Origin: Paragemmobacter amnigenus
GTDB taxonomy: Bacteria; Pseudomonadota; Alphaproteobacteria; Rhodobacterales; Rhodobacteraceae
Length of the DNA stretch: 64,000 nucleotides
Assembly (NCBI RefSeq): GCF_009908265.2
Contig: NZ_JAAATX020000007.1
Location: forward strand, 124,001 to 188,000
Reading direction: 5' to 3'
In this document: in pieces, positions 44,340-54,487 of the stretch
Layout of the letters: each line of letters begins with the position of its first letter
How positions within the stretch are numbered: position 1 is the stretch's first letter
The notes under the pieces: generated by a model
The model's input: only the letters and a program-made list of their open reading frames with translations
Databases searched by the model: none
Told to the model about the DNA's origin: nothing
Translations under genes and position numbers: made by a program

Positions 44340-44762
44340 ATGAGGCAGGAGATGGCGGATATCATCGCCCGCTGCGAGGCCAAGGGCCTGCGCATGACAG
44401 ACCAGCGCCGCGTCGTCGCGCGTGTCATCGGGGACTCGGACGATCACCCCGACGTCGAAGAACTCTATTCCCGCGCGGCCAAGGTCGATCCCCGAATCTC
44501 CATCGCCACCGTTTACCGGACCGTAAAACTGTTCGAAGAGGCGGGGATACTGGACAAGCTGGAATTCGGCGACGGCCGTGCACGGTATGAGGATGCCGAG
44601 CGCGACCACCACGACCACCTGATCGACGTGAATTCCGGCGACGTGATCGAATTCGTCGACCCCGAGATCGAGGCGCTGCAGGAACGGATCGCGGCGCGGC
44701 TCGGCTACAAGCTGGTGGGGCACCGTCTGGAACTGCTTGGCGTTCCGGTCAAGAAATCCTGA
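44340..44762 (+). CDS. fur: Fur family metal-responsive regulator
   Basis: A 140-residue regulator. The N-terminal winged helix covers about 1-80 (TDQRRVVARVIGDSDDHPDVEELYSRA, ISIATVYRTVKLFEEAGIL), and the C-terminal part has DAERDHHDHLIDVNSGDVIEF (about 86-106), a histidine-rich metal site. The sequence resembles the alphaproteobacterial Fur/Mur group more than Irr, since it lacks the Irr HRM-type heme motif. In these bacteria Fur/Mur often answers to manganese. It is followed by the EamA transporter gene after 2 bases, so they form an operon. Confidence 0.9.
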   Translation: MRQEMADIIARCEAKGLRMTDQRRVVARVIGDSDDHPDVEELYSRAAKVDPRISIATVYRTVKLFEEAGILDKLEFGDGRARYEDAERDHHDHLIDVNSGDVIEFVDPEIEALQERIAARLGYKLVGHRLELLGVPVKKS

Positions 44763-44764
44763 CC

Positions 44765-46988
<2,224 letters not shown>

Positions 46989-46990
46989 CC

Positions 46991-47038
46991 GGTCGTACCG
47001 CCGGCTGTGCCGACGGTTGTGCAGACAGCTGTACATAC
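46991..47038 (+). repeat. Degenerate 12-base tandem repeat after eno
   Basis: Four 12-base units begin 3 bases after the eno stop: GGTCGTACCGCC, GGCTGTGCCGAC, GGTTGTGCAGAC and AGCTGTACATAC. Neighbouring units agree at 8-10 of 12 positions, consensus GGYTGTRCMGAC. They precede the eno terminator and are not part of a supported gene. Confidence 0.6.
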
Positions 47039-47053
47039 GCAGCGCACGGTCGC

Positions 47054-47092
47054 AACGGGCCATCGGCAATGCCGGTGGCCCGTTTCCGTTTC
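47054..47092 (+). terminator. Strong terminator of eno
   Basis: A 14-base-pair stem with one G-T pair (AACGGGCCATCGGC / GCCGGTGGCCCGTT, loop AAT) followed by TTCCGTTTC. It ends close to the stop of the convergent DadA-like gene and may serve both. Confidence 0.85.
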
Positions 47093-48161
47093 ACCCGAAG
47101 AAGCGCGCGGGGCGGAAGGGGGCAAGCTCGGGCCGGTCGCCCTGCCCCGTCAGTTCGGCGGCCATGAGGTCGGCCACCACGGCGGCCAGCGTCGCGCCGG
47201 AATGCATCACGGCCATGGAGAGGCCGTCGGTTACGGGGCCGATGGCGGGCAGGCCGTCGGGCGGGACGGGACGGTCGGCCAGCATCAGCGCATCGGGGCG
47301 GATGTCGGCGGCGGGCAGAAGCGCGCGCAGGCGTGACAGGGTGTCGTCCATCGCCCCCTGCGGGTCGGGCGGGGTGTCGGCGCTGTCGGACTGATGCGCG
47401 GCGGCGGCGGGGGCGATGAGGTGGCCGGAGGGGAGTTGGCGCACCTCCTGCCATGGCGTGGCGAGGATGTGGTTCAGGACCCGAGGCAGGGGCTGGCTGC
47501 GGAAGATCGCGCCGGGGCGGTGCAGCATCGGGAATGGCAGGCCGAGGGGGGCGAGCAGCGCAGGCGTGCCGGTGCCGGTGGCGAGGAGCGTGTGGTGGGC
47601 GGTGATCTGCCCCGACGCGGTGCGGATGCCGGTGACGCGGCGGTCGTCATGGATCAGCGCGGCGGGGCCGGTGCCGGTGATGACCTGCGCCCCCTGCGCG
47701 GTGGCGGCCGAGAGGAGCCGCGCGGTCAGCGCGGGCAGGTCGAGCGCGGATTCGGTCGGGAAGAGCAGCGCGCGGTCGGGCGGCGCGGCTAGGGCGGGCT
47801 CAAAGGCGGCGATCCCCGCGCGGTCGAGGAGGCGCAGGGGATAGCCGAGGTCGGCGAGCGTGTCGCGGGTTGTGTCGAAGGCGTCACCCTGATCCTCGTA
47901 CCACAGGCAGCCCTGAGGGGTGGCGGTCAGGCCCAGTTCGGCGGCAAGGGCGCGGTGGGCGGCCATGCCGGCAAGGCGCAGGTGGTAATGGGCGGGGGTC
48001 AGGTGGAAGCTGGCATTCACCCAGCCGAAGCTGCGGCCCGAAGCACCGCTGGCGGGGGGCATGGCATCGACCACGGTGACGGATGCGCCGAGCGTCGTGA
48101 GGCGGTGGGCCAGTGCCGCGCCGATGATGCCTGCGCCGAGGATGAGGAAGCGGGGTTGCAT
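47091..48161 (-). CDS. FAD-dependent oxidoreductase, DadA/ThiO-like
   Basis: A 356-residue flavoenzyme of the DAO fold. The FAD-binding loop FLILGAGIIGAALAHRL (about 5-21) and the GRSFGWVNASF stretch (about 42-52) are clear. The C-terminus has GLPAIGPVTDGLSMAVMHSGATLAAVVADLMAAELTG, the second FAD contact. Substrate is probably an amine such as a D-amino acid, glycine or sarcosine, but cannot be told. The ATG at 48161 has GGAGG upstream. It is divergent from the cupin gene and converges on eno. Confidence 0.88.
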   Translation of the reverse strand: MQPRFLILGAGIIGAALAHRLTTLGASVTVVDAMPPASGASGRSFGWVNASFHLTPAHYHLRLAGMAAHRALAAELGLTATPQGCLWYEDQGDAFDTTRDTLADLGYPLRLLDRAGIAAFEPALAAPPDRALLFPTESALDLPALTARLLSAATAQGAQVITGTGPAALIHDDRRVTGIRTASGQITAHHTLLATGTGTPALLAPLGLPFPMLHRPGAIFRSQPLPRVLNHILATPWQEVRQLPSGHLIAPAAAAHQSDSADTPPDPQGAMDDTLSRLRALLPAADIRPDALMLADRPVPPDGLPAIGPVTDGLSMAVMHSGATLAAVVADLMAAELTGQGDRPELAPFRPARFFG

Positions 48162-48211
48162 GGGTCCTCCCTTGCGCCGCAATCTGGCAGGGCTTGGCGT
48201 CGGGGGGAAGC

Positions 48212-48640
48212 ATGGATCAGGCGGAACGCATCATCGCGGAACTGGGATTGCAGCCGCATCCCGAGGGCGGCTGGTACCGCGAGACATGGGCCGCGCCCGA
48301 GGTCGCGGGCCGCGCGGCGGGGACTGCGATCTATTTCCTGCTGCGCGCGGGCGAGCGGTCGCATTGGCACCGCGTGGATGCGGGCGAGGTCTGGCTGTGG
48401 CATGCGGGGGCGCCGCTGGATCTGCTGATGGCGGCGACGGAGGCGGGGCCTTTGTCCGTCACGCGGCTGGGTGGCGATGTTTTGGGCGGGGAGCGGCCGC
48501 AGGCGGTGGTGCCTGCGGGGTGGTGGCAGGCGGCCGAGGCGCGCGAGGGCTGGGCGCTGGTGAGTTGCTGCGTCGCGCCGGGGTTCCGGTTCGCGGGGTT
48601 CGAACTGGCGGCGGCGGGGTTCACCATCGGCGGGCGCTGA
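48212..48640 (+). CDS. DUF985 cupin protein
   Basis: A 142-residue single-cupin protein of the DUF985 (YML079-like) family. LQPHPEGGWYRETW (residues 13-26), AIYFLLRAGERSHWHRVDAGEVWLWHAGAP (cupin motif 1, about 40-69) and GWALVSCCVAPGFRFAGFELA at the C-terminus are the conserved blocks. Metal-binding histidines are in HWHR. No enzymatic role is established for this family. GGGGAAG precedes the ATG by about 3 bases. Confidence 0.9.
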   Translation: MDQAERIIAELGLQPHPEGGWYRETWAAPEVAGRAAGTAIYFLLRAGERSHWHRVDAGEVWLWHAGAPLDLLMAATEAGPLSVTRLGGDVLGGERPQAVVPAGWWQAAEAREGWALVSCCVAPGFRFAGFELAAAGFTIGGR

Positions 48641-48641
48641 G

Positions 48642-48664
48642 GCGAAGTCTGGCGCAGAAACCGG
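48642..48664. repeat. Degraded hairpin of the 22.4-kb repeat family
   Basis: GCG-AAG-TCTG-GCG-CAGA-AAC-CGG follows the same frame as three hairpins at 22424-22534 (GCG-N3-TCTG-N3-CAGA-N3-CGC), but the variable arms no longer pair and the last base differs. It lies right after the cupin gene's stop. Confidence 0.4.
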
Positions 48665-48783
48665 CGGGAGGCGGGCGCGCGAGGCCGCATTATTGGATGA
48701 CCTCTAGCTCATAATTTTTGACTATTGCTACCGTCACAATTCCGCATTGGCGCTTTGTGCAGCAAGCCGTTAGCACGGGGGGC

Positions 48784-49680
48784 ATGAGCGATCCCGTCCC
48801 CACCCCGCCAAAGAACGAGGACAGCCCGAAGGGGTTGGTCCTTGCCGTGACCGCCTATCTGATGTGGGGGTTCCTGCCGCTTTACATGAAGGCGCTGGCC
48901 GACGTGCCGGTGCTGGAGGTGCTGGCCCATCGCGTGCTGTGGTCGGTGCCGGTGGCGGGGGCGATCCTGATCTGGCTGGGGCGGACGCGGGATCTGCAGA
49001 CGGCGCTGCGGTCGCCGCGGATGATCGGGATGGCGGCGCTGACGGCGGGGCTGATCTCGGTCAACTGGGGGATCTATGTCTGGTCGATCCAGTCGGGGCA
49101 GGCGCTGGAGGCGGCGCTGGGCTATTACATCAACCCGCTGTTTTCCATCTTTCTGGGGCGCGTGCTACTGGGCGAGCGGATGAGCCGCGCGCAGGGGGCG
49201 GCGATCGCGCTGGCCGCGCTGGCGGTGGCGGTGCTGACATGGGAGGCGGGGCGGGTGCCGGTCATCGCGCTGGGCCTGACGGTCAGTTGGGGGTTCTATG
49301 CCTATCTGAAAAAGCGCCTGCCGCTGGGGCCCAATCAGGGCTTCATGCTGGAGGTGCTGATCCTGTCGCCGCTAGCGGCGGGGTGGCTGGTCTGGATCGG
49401 CGCGCAGGGGACGATGGTCTTTGGCGCGGATGCGTGGCTGACGGCGCTCCTGCTCTGCGCGGGGGTGGTGACGGCGGTGCCCTTGATGATCTATGCCAAC
49501 GGGGCAAAGCTCTTGCGCCTGTCGACCATCGGCATCCTGCAATATATCGCGCCGACGATGATCTTCCTGACGGCGGTTCTGGTGTTTGACGAACCTTTCG
49601 GGATGGCGCGGGCGGTGGCTTTTCCGATGATCTGGGCGGCGCTGGTCATCTATACGGGGTCGATGATCCGGCGGAAGTAG
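48784..49680 (+). CDS. rarD: EamA family transporter RarD
   Basis: A 298-residue inner-membrane protein with about ten helices. GLVLAVTAYLMWGFLPLYMKAL (about 17-38), HRVLWSVPVAG (about 49-59), LISVNWGIYVWSIQSGQALEAALGYYINPL (about 90-119) and SIGILQYIAPTMIFLTAVLVFDEPF-like text (STIGILQYIAP, about 246) are the RarD signature. Its function is unclear (chloramphenicol sensitivity protein by name). The ATG at 48784 lies in an AT-rich 143-base region that probably holds its promoter. Confidence 0.93.
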   Translation: MSDPVPTPPKNEDSPKGLVLAVTAYLMWGFLPLYMKALADVPVLEVLAHRVLWSVPVAGAILIWLGRTRDLQTALRSPRMIGMAALTAGLISVNWGIYVWSIQSGQALEAALGYYINPLFSIFLGRVLLGERMSRAQGAAIALAALAVAVLTWEAGRVPVIALGLTVSWGFYAYLKKRLPLGPNQGFMLEVLILSPLAAGWLVWIGAQGTMVFGADAWLTALLLCAGVVTAVPLMIYANGAKLLRLSTIGILQYIAPTMIFLTAVLVFDEPFGMARAVAFPMIWAALVIYTGSMIRRK

Positions 49681-49698
49681 GCGATGCACCTGCCCGCA

Positions 49699-49725
49699 CG
49701 GGGTATTTGCGCCGGGATGAAGGGG
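49699..49725. repeat. TATTTGC...GATGAAG element between convergent genes
   Basis: GGGTATTTGC followed by GCCGGGATGAAGG, preceded by a small CCCG/CGGG inverted repeat, lies between rarD and anmK. A similar tail occurs at 16727. I believe this type of tail recurs after genes in Rhodobacterales; no function is known to me. Confidence 0.35.
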
Positions 49726-49729
49726 CGGG

Positions 49730-50824
49730 TCAGTCGGGATGGCTGACCTTGCCGCCGCCGACGAGGGCGGCGACGCCCGTGGTGGCGGGGCCCGAGGTGG
49801 GCAGGCCGCGCGCGACGCGGACGGCGAGGAAGGCGAAGGCCTGCGCTTCCAGCATGTCGCCGTTCAGGCCTGCGGCTTCGACGGGTTCGACATCCGCGCG
49901 CAGGCGGGTGGCGAGTTCGGCCATGAGGGCCGCGTTGTGGCGGCCCCCGCCGGTGACGAGGAGGCGGGTGACGGGCACGGGGAAATGTTCCGCCCCCCGC
50001 GCCACGGCGGCGGCGGCGGCGGCGGTCAGGGTGGCGGCGGCGTCTTCGAGCGTGAGGTTGCCCACATCGAGCGCGGCGTGGAAATCGTTGCGGTCGAGCG
50101 ATTTGGGCGGCATCCGGTGGAAGAAGGGATGGGCGAGGAAGGCGGCGAGGCGGTCTTCGTCCGGCCTGCCCCTGAGGGCGGTTTCGCCGCCGGGGTCGAG
50201 CGGTTGGCCCGTGCGGGCCTGCATCAGGTCGTTCAGCGGCGCATTGGCGGGGCCGGTGTCGAAGGCCAGAAGCGCGCCGTGGGATTCGGGGGCGGGCTGG
50301 CGCGGGTCGATCCATGTGACATTGCCCACGCCGCCGAGGTTGAGGATGGCAAGCGGCCGGTCTGCGCCGATATGGCGGGCACAGGCGAAGTGGAAGAAGG
50401 GGGCAAGCGGCGCGCCCTGCCCGCCCAAGGCCACATCCGCCGTGCGGAAGTCCCAGACCACGGGCAGGCCGAGCGCGCGCGCCAGAAGCGCGCCGTCGCC
50501 CGTCTGGTGCGTGCCCCTGCCCCGCGGGTCATGGGCCAGCGTCTGGCCGTGGAAGCCGATGAGGTCGGCCCCCGAGAAGCGGCTGAGGAGTTCGGCATGG
50601 GCGGTTTCCACCACCTCTGCCGCTGCGGCCACGCCCTCCTCGCCCGGCCAGCGGCCAAGGGCGGCGCGGATCGTGGCCTGTTCGGCGGGGGTATAGGGGC
50701 GGAAGGCGGTGGGGCCGAAGTCGAGGATGCGTTCGCCATCGGTGAGCAGCATGGCCGCATCCACCCCGTCGAGCGAGGTGCCCGACATGGTGCCCAAGGC
50801 CCAGACCGCACCGCCTTTCAGCAT
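49730..50824 (-). CDS. anmK: Anhydro-N-acetylmuramic acid kinase
   Basis: A 364-residue enzyme that phosphorylates and opens 1,6-anhydro-MurNAc released during cell-wall turnover. [15 protein letters not shown] (residues 11-25, phosphate loop), [13 protein letters not shown] (about 87-99), [15 protein letters not shown] (about 165-179) and [13 protein letters not shown] (about 286-298) are the ASKHA-fold motifs of the family. It is divergent from tyrS across 59 bases, a pairing common in proteobacteria. Confidence 0.96.
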   Translation of the reverse strand: MLKGGAVWALGTMSGTSLDGVDAAMLLTDGERILDFGPTAFRPYTPAEQATIRAALGRWPGEEGVAAAAEVVETAHAELLSRFSGADLIGFHGQTLAHDPRGRGTHQTGDGALLARALGLPVVWDFRTADVALGGQGAPLAPFFHFACARHIGADRPLAILNLGGVGNVTWIDPRQPAPESHGALLAFDTGPANAPLNDLMQARTGQPLDPGGETALRGRPDEDRLAAFLAHPFFHRMPPKSLDRNDFHAALDVGNLTLEDAAATLTAAAAAAVARGAEHFPVPVTRLLVTGGGRHNAALMAELATRLRADVEPVEAAGLNGDMLEAQAFAFLAVRVARGLPTSGPATTGVAALVGGGKVSHPD

Positions 50825-50883
50825 CTTCCTTTCACTCCCGCTGCCCGCTATACCGCCAGCGCAGTTTAAAGCACGGGTGCCCC

Positions 50884-52134
50884 ATGACCTACCATCCGAA
50901 ATCCGACTTCATGCGCGTGATGATCGAGCGCGGCTATCTGGCCGACTGCACCGATTATCAGGCGCTGGACGAGGCGTTCCTGAAGGGGGTGGTTCCGGGC
51001 TATATCGGGTTCGATGCCACGGCGAAGTCGCTGCATGTCGGCAGCCTGATCCAGATCATGATGCTGCGCTGGTTGCAGAAATGCGGGGGCAAGCCCATCG
51101 TCCTGATGGGCGGGGGGACGACGAAGATCGGCGATCCGTCCTTCCGCGCCGAGGAACGCCCGCTGCTGACCGATGCCCAGATCGGCGAGAATATCGCGGG
51201 GATCAAGCGGGCCTTCACGCCTTACGTCACCTTTGGCGACGGGCCGAATGATGCGGTGATGGTGAACAATGCCGAATGGCTGGATGCGCTGAACTACATC
51301 GGTTTCCTGCGCGATATCGGGCGGCATTTTTCCGTCAACCGGATGCTGTCCTTTGAATCGGTGAAATCGCGGCTGGATCGCGAGCAGTCGCTGTCCTTCC
51401 TCGAATTCAACTACATGATCCTGCAGGCCTATGACTTTCTGGAGCTGCACCGCCGCTATGGCTGTCTGTTGCAGATGGGCGGGTCGGACCAGTGGGGCAA
51501 TATCGTCAACGGCGTGGACCTGACGCGGCGGGTGATCGAGCACGAGGTTTACGGGCTGACCTCGCCGCTTCTGACCACGAGCGATGGCAAGAAGATGGGC
51601 AAAAGCCAGAATGGCGCGGTCTGGCTGAATGGCGATCTGCTGTCGCCTTACGAATTCTGGCAGTTCTGGCGGAATACGACGGATGCGGATGTGGGGCGGT
51701 TCCTGAAGCTTTATACCGAATTGCCGCTGGAGGAATGCAACCGTCTGGGGGCGCTGGCAGGGTCCGAGATCAACGCGGCCAAGATCGTGCTGGCCAATGC
51801 GGTGACGACCCTTCTGCACGGGGCCGAGGCTGCGGCGGCGGCAGAGGCCACGGCGCGGGAAGTGTTCGAGAAGGGCGGGATCGGGGACGACCTGCCCACC
51901 GTGGCGCTGACGGTTGCGGAAGTGGCCGAGGGCGTGGGGATCGTGCAGCTTTTCGTGCGCGCGGGGCTGTCGGCATCGGGCAAGGATGCCAAGCGGCTGA
52001 TCGCCGAGGGCGGGGCCAAGGTGAATGACGAGATCGTCACCGATGCGGGTCTGCGCTTTGGCGCGGGCGATCTGGCCGAGCCTGTGAAGCTGACCGCGGG
52101 CAAGAAGCGCCATGCGCTGGTGGTGATCGGGTAA
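50884..52134 (+). CDS. tyrS: Tyrosyl-tRNA synthetase
   Basis: A 416-residue class I synthetase charging tRNA-Tyr. [13 protein letters not shown] (the HIGH-type motif, about residue 55), [20 protein letters not shown] (tyrosine site, about 198-217), [14 protein letters not shown] (KMSKS variant, about 236-249) and a C-terminal S4 RNA-binding domain (about 350-412, [19 protein letters not shown]) are all present. Length is normal. It is divergent from anmK. Confidence 0.97.
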   Translation: MTYHPKSDFMRVMIERGYLADCTDYQALDEAFLKGVVPGYIGFDATAKSLHVGSLIQIMMLRWLQKCGGKPIVLMGGGTTKIGDPSFRAEERPLLTDAQIGENIAGIKRAFTPYVTFGDGPNDAVMVNNAEWLDALNYIGFLRDIGRHFSVNRMLSFESVKSRLDREQSLSFLEFNYMILQAYDFLELHRRYGCLLQMGGSDQWGNIVNGVDLTRRVIEHEVYGLTSPLLTTSDGKKMGKSQNGAVWLNGDLLSPYEFWQFWRNTTDADVGRFLKLYTELPLEECNRLGALAGSEINAAKIVLANAVTTLLHGAEAAAAAEATAREVFEKGGIGDDLPTVALTVAEVAEGVGIVQLFVRAGLSASGKDAKRLIAEGGAKVNDEIVTDAGLRFGAGDLAEPVKLTAGKKRHALVVIG

Positions 52135-52171
52135 GGCAGCCCGAGGAGGGCGGCGGTGACGGGCGGACCGC

Positions 52172-52190
52172 GTCAGGCATTGCCTGACTT
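52172..52190 (+). terminator. Hairpin after tyrS
   Basis: GTCAGGC-ATT-GCCTGAC, a perfect 7-base-pair stem, followed by TTCCC. It lies 37 bases after the tyrS stop and 34 before the RES gene, and may terminate tyrS transcription. Confidence 0.45.
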
Positions 52191-52223
52191 CCCTGCCCCC
52201 TGTCCCTGCCCCACCCTTGGCGG

Positions 52224-52733
52224 ATGAATTATCAGGGTATCCTGTACCGCGCGGTCGATCCGAAATACTGGCACCGGCCGCTGTCGGGCGAAGGGGCCGC
52301 GGCGCAGGCGCAGCGGTTCAATGCGCGGGGTGTGCCCGCGCTTTATACCGCCGCCGATCCGCAGACCGTCCTGCGCGAGAAGATGCAGGAGGGGCTGCTG
52401 CAACCCTTGCTGATCGTGGCGATCCGGGCAGAGGCGGGGCTGCTGTTCGATGCGCGGGACGCGGCGGCGCTGGCGGAGTATGGCATGAGCCCGCACGAGA
52501 TCGGGCAGGAGGACTGGCGGGACGAGGCCGCGCGCGAGGGCTTGTCGCAGGGCCAGCGTCTGGCCGAGGCGCTGCGTGCGGCGGGGTATCCGGGGATGGT
52601 GGTGCCCTCCTATGCCGAGGGGGCCACGGCGCGGGATGTGAACCTTGTCTTCTGGCGCTGGGGTGTAGCCGGGGGCGCGCGGCTGGAGGTGGTGGATGAC
52701 GCGGGCTGCCTGCCGGCAGGGGCGCGGGCCTAG
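52224..52733 (+). CDS. RES-domain protein (toxin-like NAD-degrading family), no antitoxin seen
   Basis: A 169-residue RES-domain protein. The family arginine region appears as LYRAVDPKYWHRPLSGEGA, then QRFNARGVPALYTA (about 31-44), a glutamate in VLREKMQEGLL (about 50-60), and VVPSYAEGATARDVNLVFWRW (about 126-146) with the serine. RES toxins such as MbcT degrade NAD and normally pair with a DUF2384-type antitoxin (MbcA/ParS) directly upstream. None is present: the upstream gene is tyrS. Start at 52224 has only a weak ribosome site. Its stop overlaps that of convergent mgtC in the shared CTAG (52730-52733). Confidence 0.8.
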   Translation: MNYQGILYRAVDPKYWHRPLSGEGAAAQAQRFNARGVPALYTAADPQTVLREKMQEGLLQPLLIVAIRAEAGLLFDARDAAALAEYGMSPHEIGQEDWRDEAAREGLSQGQRLAEALRAAGYPGMVVPSYAEGATARDVNLVFWRWGVAGGARLEVVDDAGCLPAGARA

Positions 52734-53443
52734 CCTTCCTCCAGCGCCTGCCAGCGGACGCGGATCAGGCCCGGTTCGGCGGCGAGGCGTTGCACGGCAA
52801 GTTCCAGCATGTCATCCGTCACGCCTTCGCCCGAGATGGTGGCGGAAAGCTCCAGCCCCTCGCCCCCCTCGCCCGCGGCGACGGCGATTTCCGACAGGTG
52901 CAGTCCGCCGATGGTGAGCGTGCGCAGGATGAGCGCGCGCACCGCCGCCTCCTGATCGGGGCGGCAGGAGATGGCGACGCGGAAGGCGCGCAGAAGGGGC
53001 GTGCCCGCGCGGGTCTTGCGCTTGATCCATTTGACGAGCGGGCGCAGGCCGAGGTTGACGAAAACCACGAGGCCCGTGAGGAGCAGCGCATGGGGCCATG
53101 CCCCCGCTCCCGACATCATGCCGACCGCCGCCGAACACCAGAGCGTGGCGGCCGTGTTCAGCCCGTGCACGTTGAAGCCGTCGCGGAAGATGATGCCCGC
53201 GCCGAGGAAGCCAATGCCGGACACGATCTGCGCGGCGACGCGGGTGGGGCTAACCTCGTCGGGGTAGAGGCCGGAGAAGACGACGAAGGCGGCGGCGCCG
53301 AGGGCGACGAGGGCATTGGTGCGAAGGCCCGCCATGCGCTGGCGCACCTGACGTTCGGACCCGATCACCGCCCCGCAGGCGAGCGCAACGGAGAGGTTCA
53401 GCGCGGCGATTTGCAGGGCGGGCGGGAAGATGGTCGACAGCAT
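52730..53443 (-). CDS. MgtC/SapB family membrane protein
   Basis: A 237-residue protein with an N-terminal membrane domain of about five helices (residues 10-140) and a soluble C-terminal ACT-like part (about 155-237). GSERQVRQRMAGLRTNALVALGAA (about 28-51), SGIGFLGAGIIFRDG (about 94-108) and HGLNTAATLWCSAAVGMMSGAG (about 112-133) are the family signature. Members support growth in low magnesium or inside hosts. It converges on the RES gene and is followed upstream by a 104-base space before the HNH gene. Confidence 0.92.
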   Translation of the reverse strand: MLSTIFPPALQIAALNLSVALACGAVIGSERQVRQRMAGLRTNALVALGAAAFVVFSGLYPDEVSPTRVAAQIVSGIGFLGAGIIFRDGFNVHGLNTAATLWCSAAVGMMSGAGAWPHALLLTGLVVFVNLGLRPLVKWIKRKTRAGTPLLRAFRVAISCRPDQEAAVRALILRTLTIGGLHLSEIAVAAGEGGEGLELSATISGEGVTDDMLELAVQRLAAEPGLIRVRWQALEEG

Positions 53444-53547
53444 GGAACCCCCAGTCGGAAAGGCCCCATCATGGGGCGCGTTCCGTCATGTAACGGTTTT
53501 GTAACGACCAATGCGCGCCGGTTTTCGCCATCTGCCGTGGCGTCAGG

Positions 53548-54132
53548 TCAATCTTCCAGTTCCGCATCCCAGTAGAGGTAGTCCATCCAGCTTTCATGCA
53601 GGTGGTTGGGGGGAAATTTGCGGCCATGGGCCTGCATCTCTTCGGCCGTGGGCTGGCGCGGGGGGCGCATCAGGTGGAGGCCGGATTGTTTGAGGGTGCG
53701 CGAGCCCTTGCGCAGGTTGCAGGGGGAACAGGCGGCGACGACGTTTTCCCACGAGGTGATGCCGCCGCGCGAGCGGGGCAGGACGTGGTCGAAGGTGAGG
53801 TCCCCTTTCGCGCCGCAGTATTGGCAGGAGAATTCGTCCCGCAGAAAAAGATTGAAGCGCGTGAATGCCACGCGCTTCTGGGGTTTGACGTAATCTTTCA
53901 GGACGACGACCGAGGGTATGCGGAACTCCTGCCTCTGGCTGCGGACGGTGTGGTCGTATTCCGCGACGATCTGCACACGGTCGAGGACCGCCGCCTTGAT
54001 CGCCTCTTGCCAGGGCCAGAGGCTGAGGGGGTAGTAACTGAGCGGGCGGTAATCGGCGTTGAGCACCAAAGCGGGGTAATGCTTCAGCGCCGCCGGATCG
54101 CGTACGAACTGTGTCCTGAAATCGCCGTCCAT
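53548..54132 (-). CDS. HNH endonuclease family protein
   Basis: A 194-residue protein with a C-terminal HNH fold. Zinc-binding CQYC (103-106) and CSPC (135-138) flank the catalytic-type stretch LTFDHVLPRSRGG (112-124, His116). The N-terminal 90 residues (ALVLNADYRPLSYYPLSLWPW) form a domain common to a widely conserved alphaproteobacterial HNH protein with no known target. It is not next to a methylase or phage gene, so a restriction role is not supported. Its start codon at 54132 precedes the palindrome-rich region. Confidence 0.9.
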   Translation of the reverse strand: MDGDFRTQFVRDPAALKHYPALVLNADYRPLSYYPLSLWPWQEAIKAAVLDRVQIVAEYDHTVRSQRQEFRIPSVVVLKDYVKPQKRVAFTRFNLFLRDEFSCQYCGAKGDLTFDHVLPRSRGGITSWENVVAACSPCNLRKGSRTLKQSGLHLMRPPRQPTAEEMQAHGRKFPPNHLHESWMDYLYWDAELED

Positions 54133-54343
54133 TCCTTGCGAGACTCCGCTTTCGACCTGCGGCCCAACCGACCCAGGGCGGGGAGCCCCGCCCCGACAGG
54201 CCCACTATATCTGGCGTTTCAGGTCTGGCAAGCCCAAGAGGCTGTGGTCACCTGTCACGTTCGCCTGAAGGGGTTTGTGGCAGGAAAGGGTGACAGGGGC
54301 GTGACGGTTCCGCCTGTTTGGTGGGCAGATCAGGCGTGTCCCC

Positions 54344-54420
54344 GTCCCGGGCTTGACCCGGGACCTCCGCTTCGGCGGGCGGTGCGGGCGGATATCGGGG
54401 CCCCGGGTCAAGCCCGGGGC
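54344..54420. repeat. Two inverted palindromic repeats (CCCGGGCTTGACCCGGG type)
   Basis: GTCCCGGG-CTTGA-CCCGGGAC at 54344-54364 and GCCCCGGG-TCAAG-CCCGGGGC at 54400-54420. Each forms an 8-base-pair hairpin, and the 17-base cores are reverse complements of each other, so the pair could also fold as one cruciform. CCCGGGCTTGACCCGGG-type elements are scattered in many alphaproteobacterial genomes. Confidence 0.8.
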
Positions 54421-54439
54421 GCGGGGTTTTCACAATAGA

Positions 54440-54470
54440 AAGGGGCGGCCCGGTTGCCCGGACCGCCCCG
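54440..54470 (-). terminator. Terminator of the cox operon
   Basis: On the minus strand GGGGCGGTCCGG pairs with CCGGGCCGCCCC (12 pairs, one U-G) around a GCAA tetraloop, followed by TTTCTATTGTG, 19 bases after the coxM stop. Confidence 0.88.
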
Positions 54471-54487
54471 AAGTCAAGTGCGACCGC

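Larger units (their letters stand above)
54133..54487. other. Palindrome-rich intergenic region
   Basis: 355 bases with no supported gene between the HNH gene and coxM. They contain the two inverted palindromes described separately, the coxM terminator, and short open frames encoding repetitive proline-arginine text that arise from the palindromes. Nothing else is seen. Confidence 0.6.

Noticed and set aside
53548-54132. Restriction-modification system from the HNH gene
   Set aside because: No methyltransferase or specificity gene is nearby, and the protein resembles a widespread stand-alone HNH family.
54205-54433. Short proline-rich open frames in the palindrome region
   Set aside because: They simply translate the palindromic repeats, have no ribosome sites and occur in several frames.
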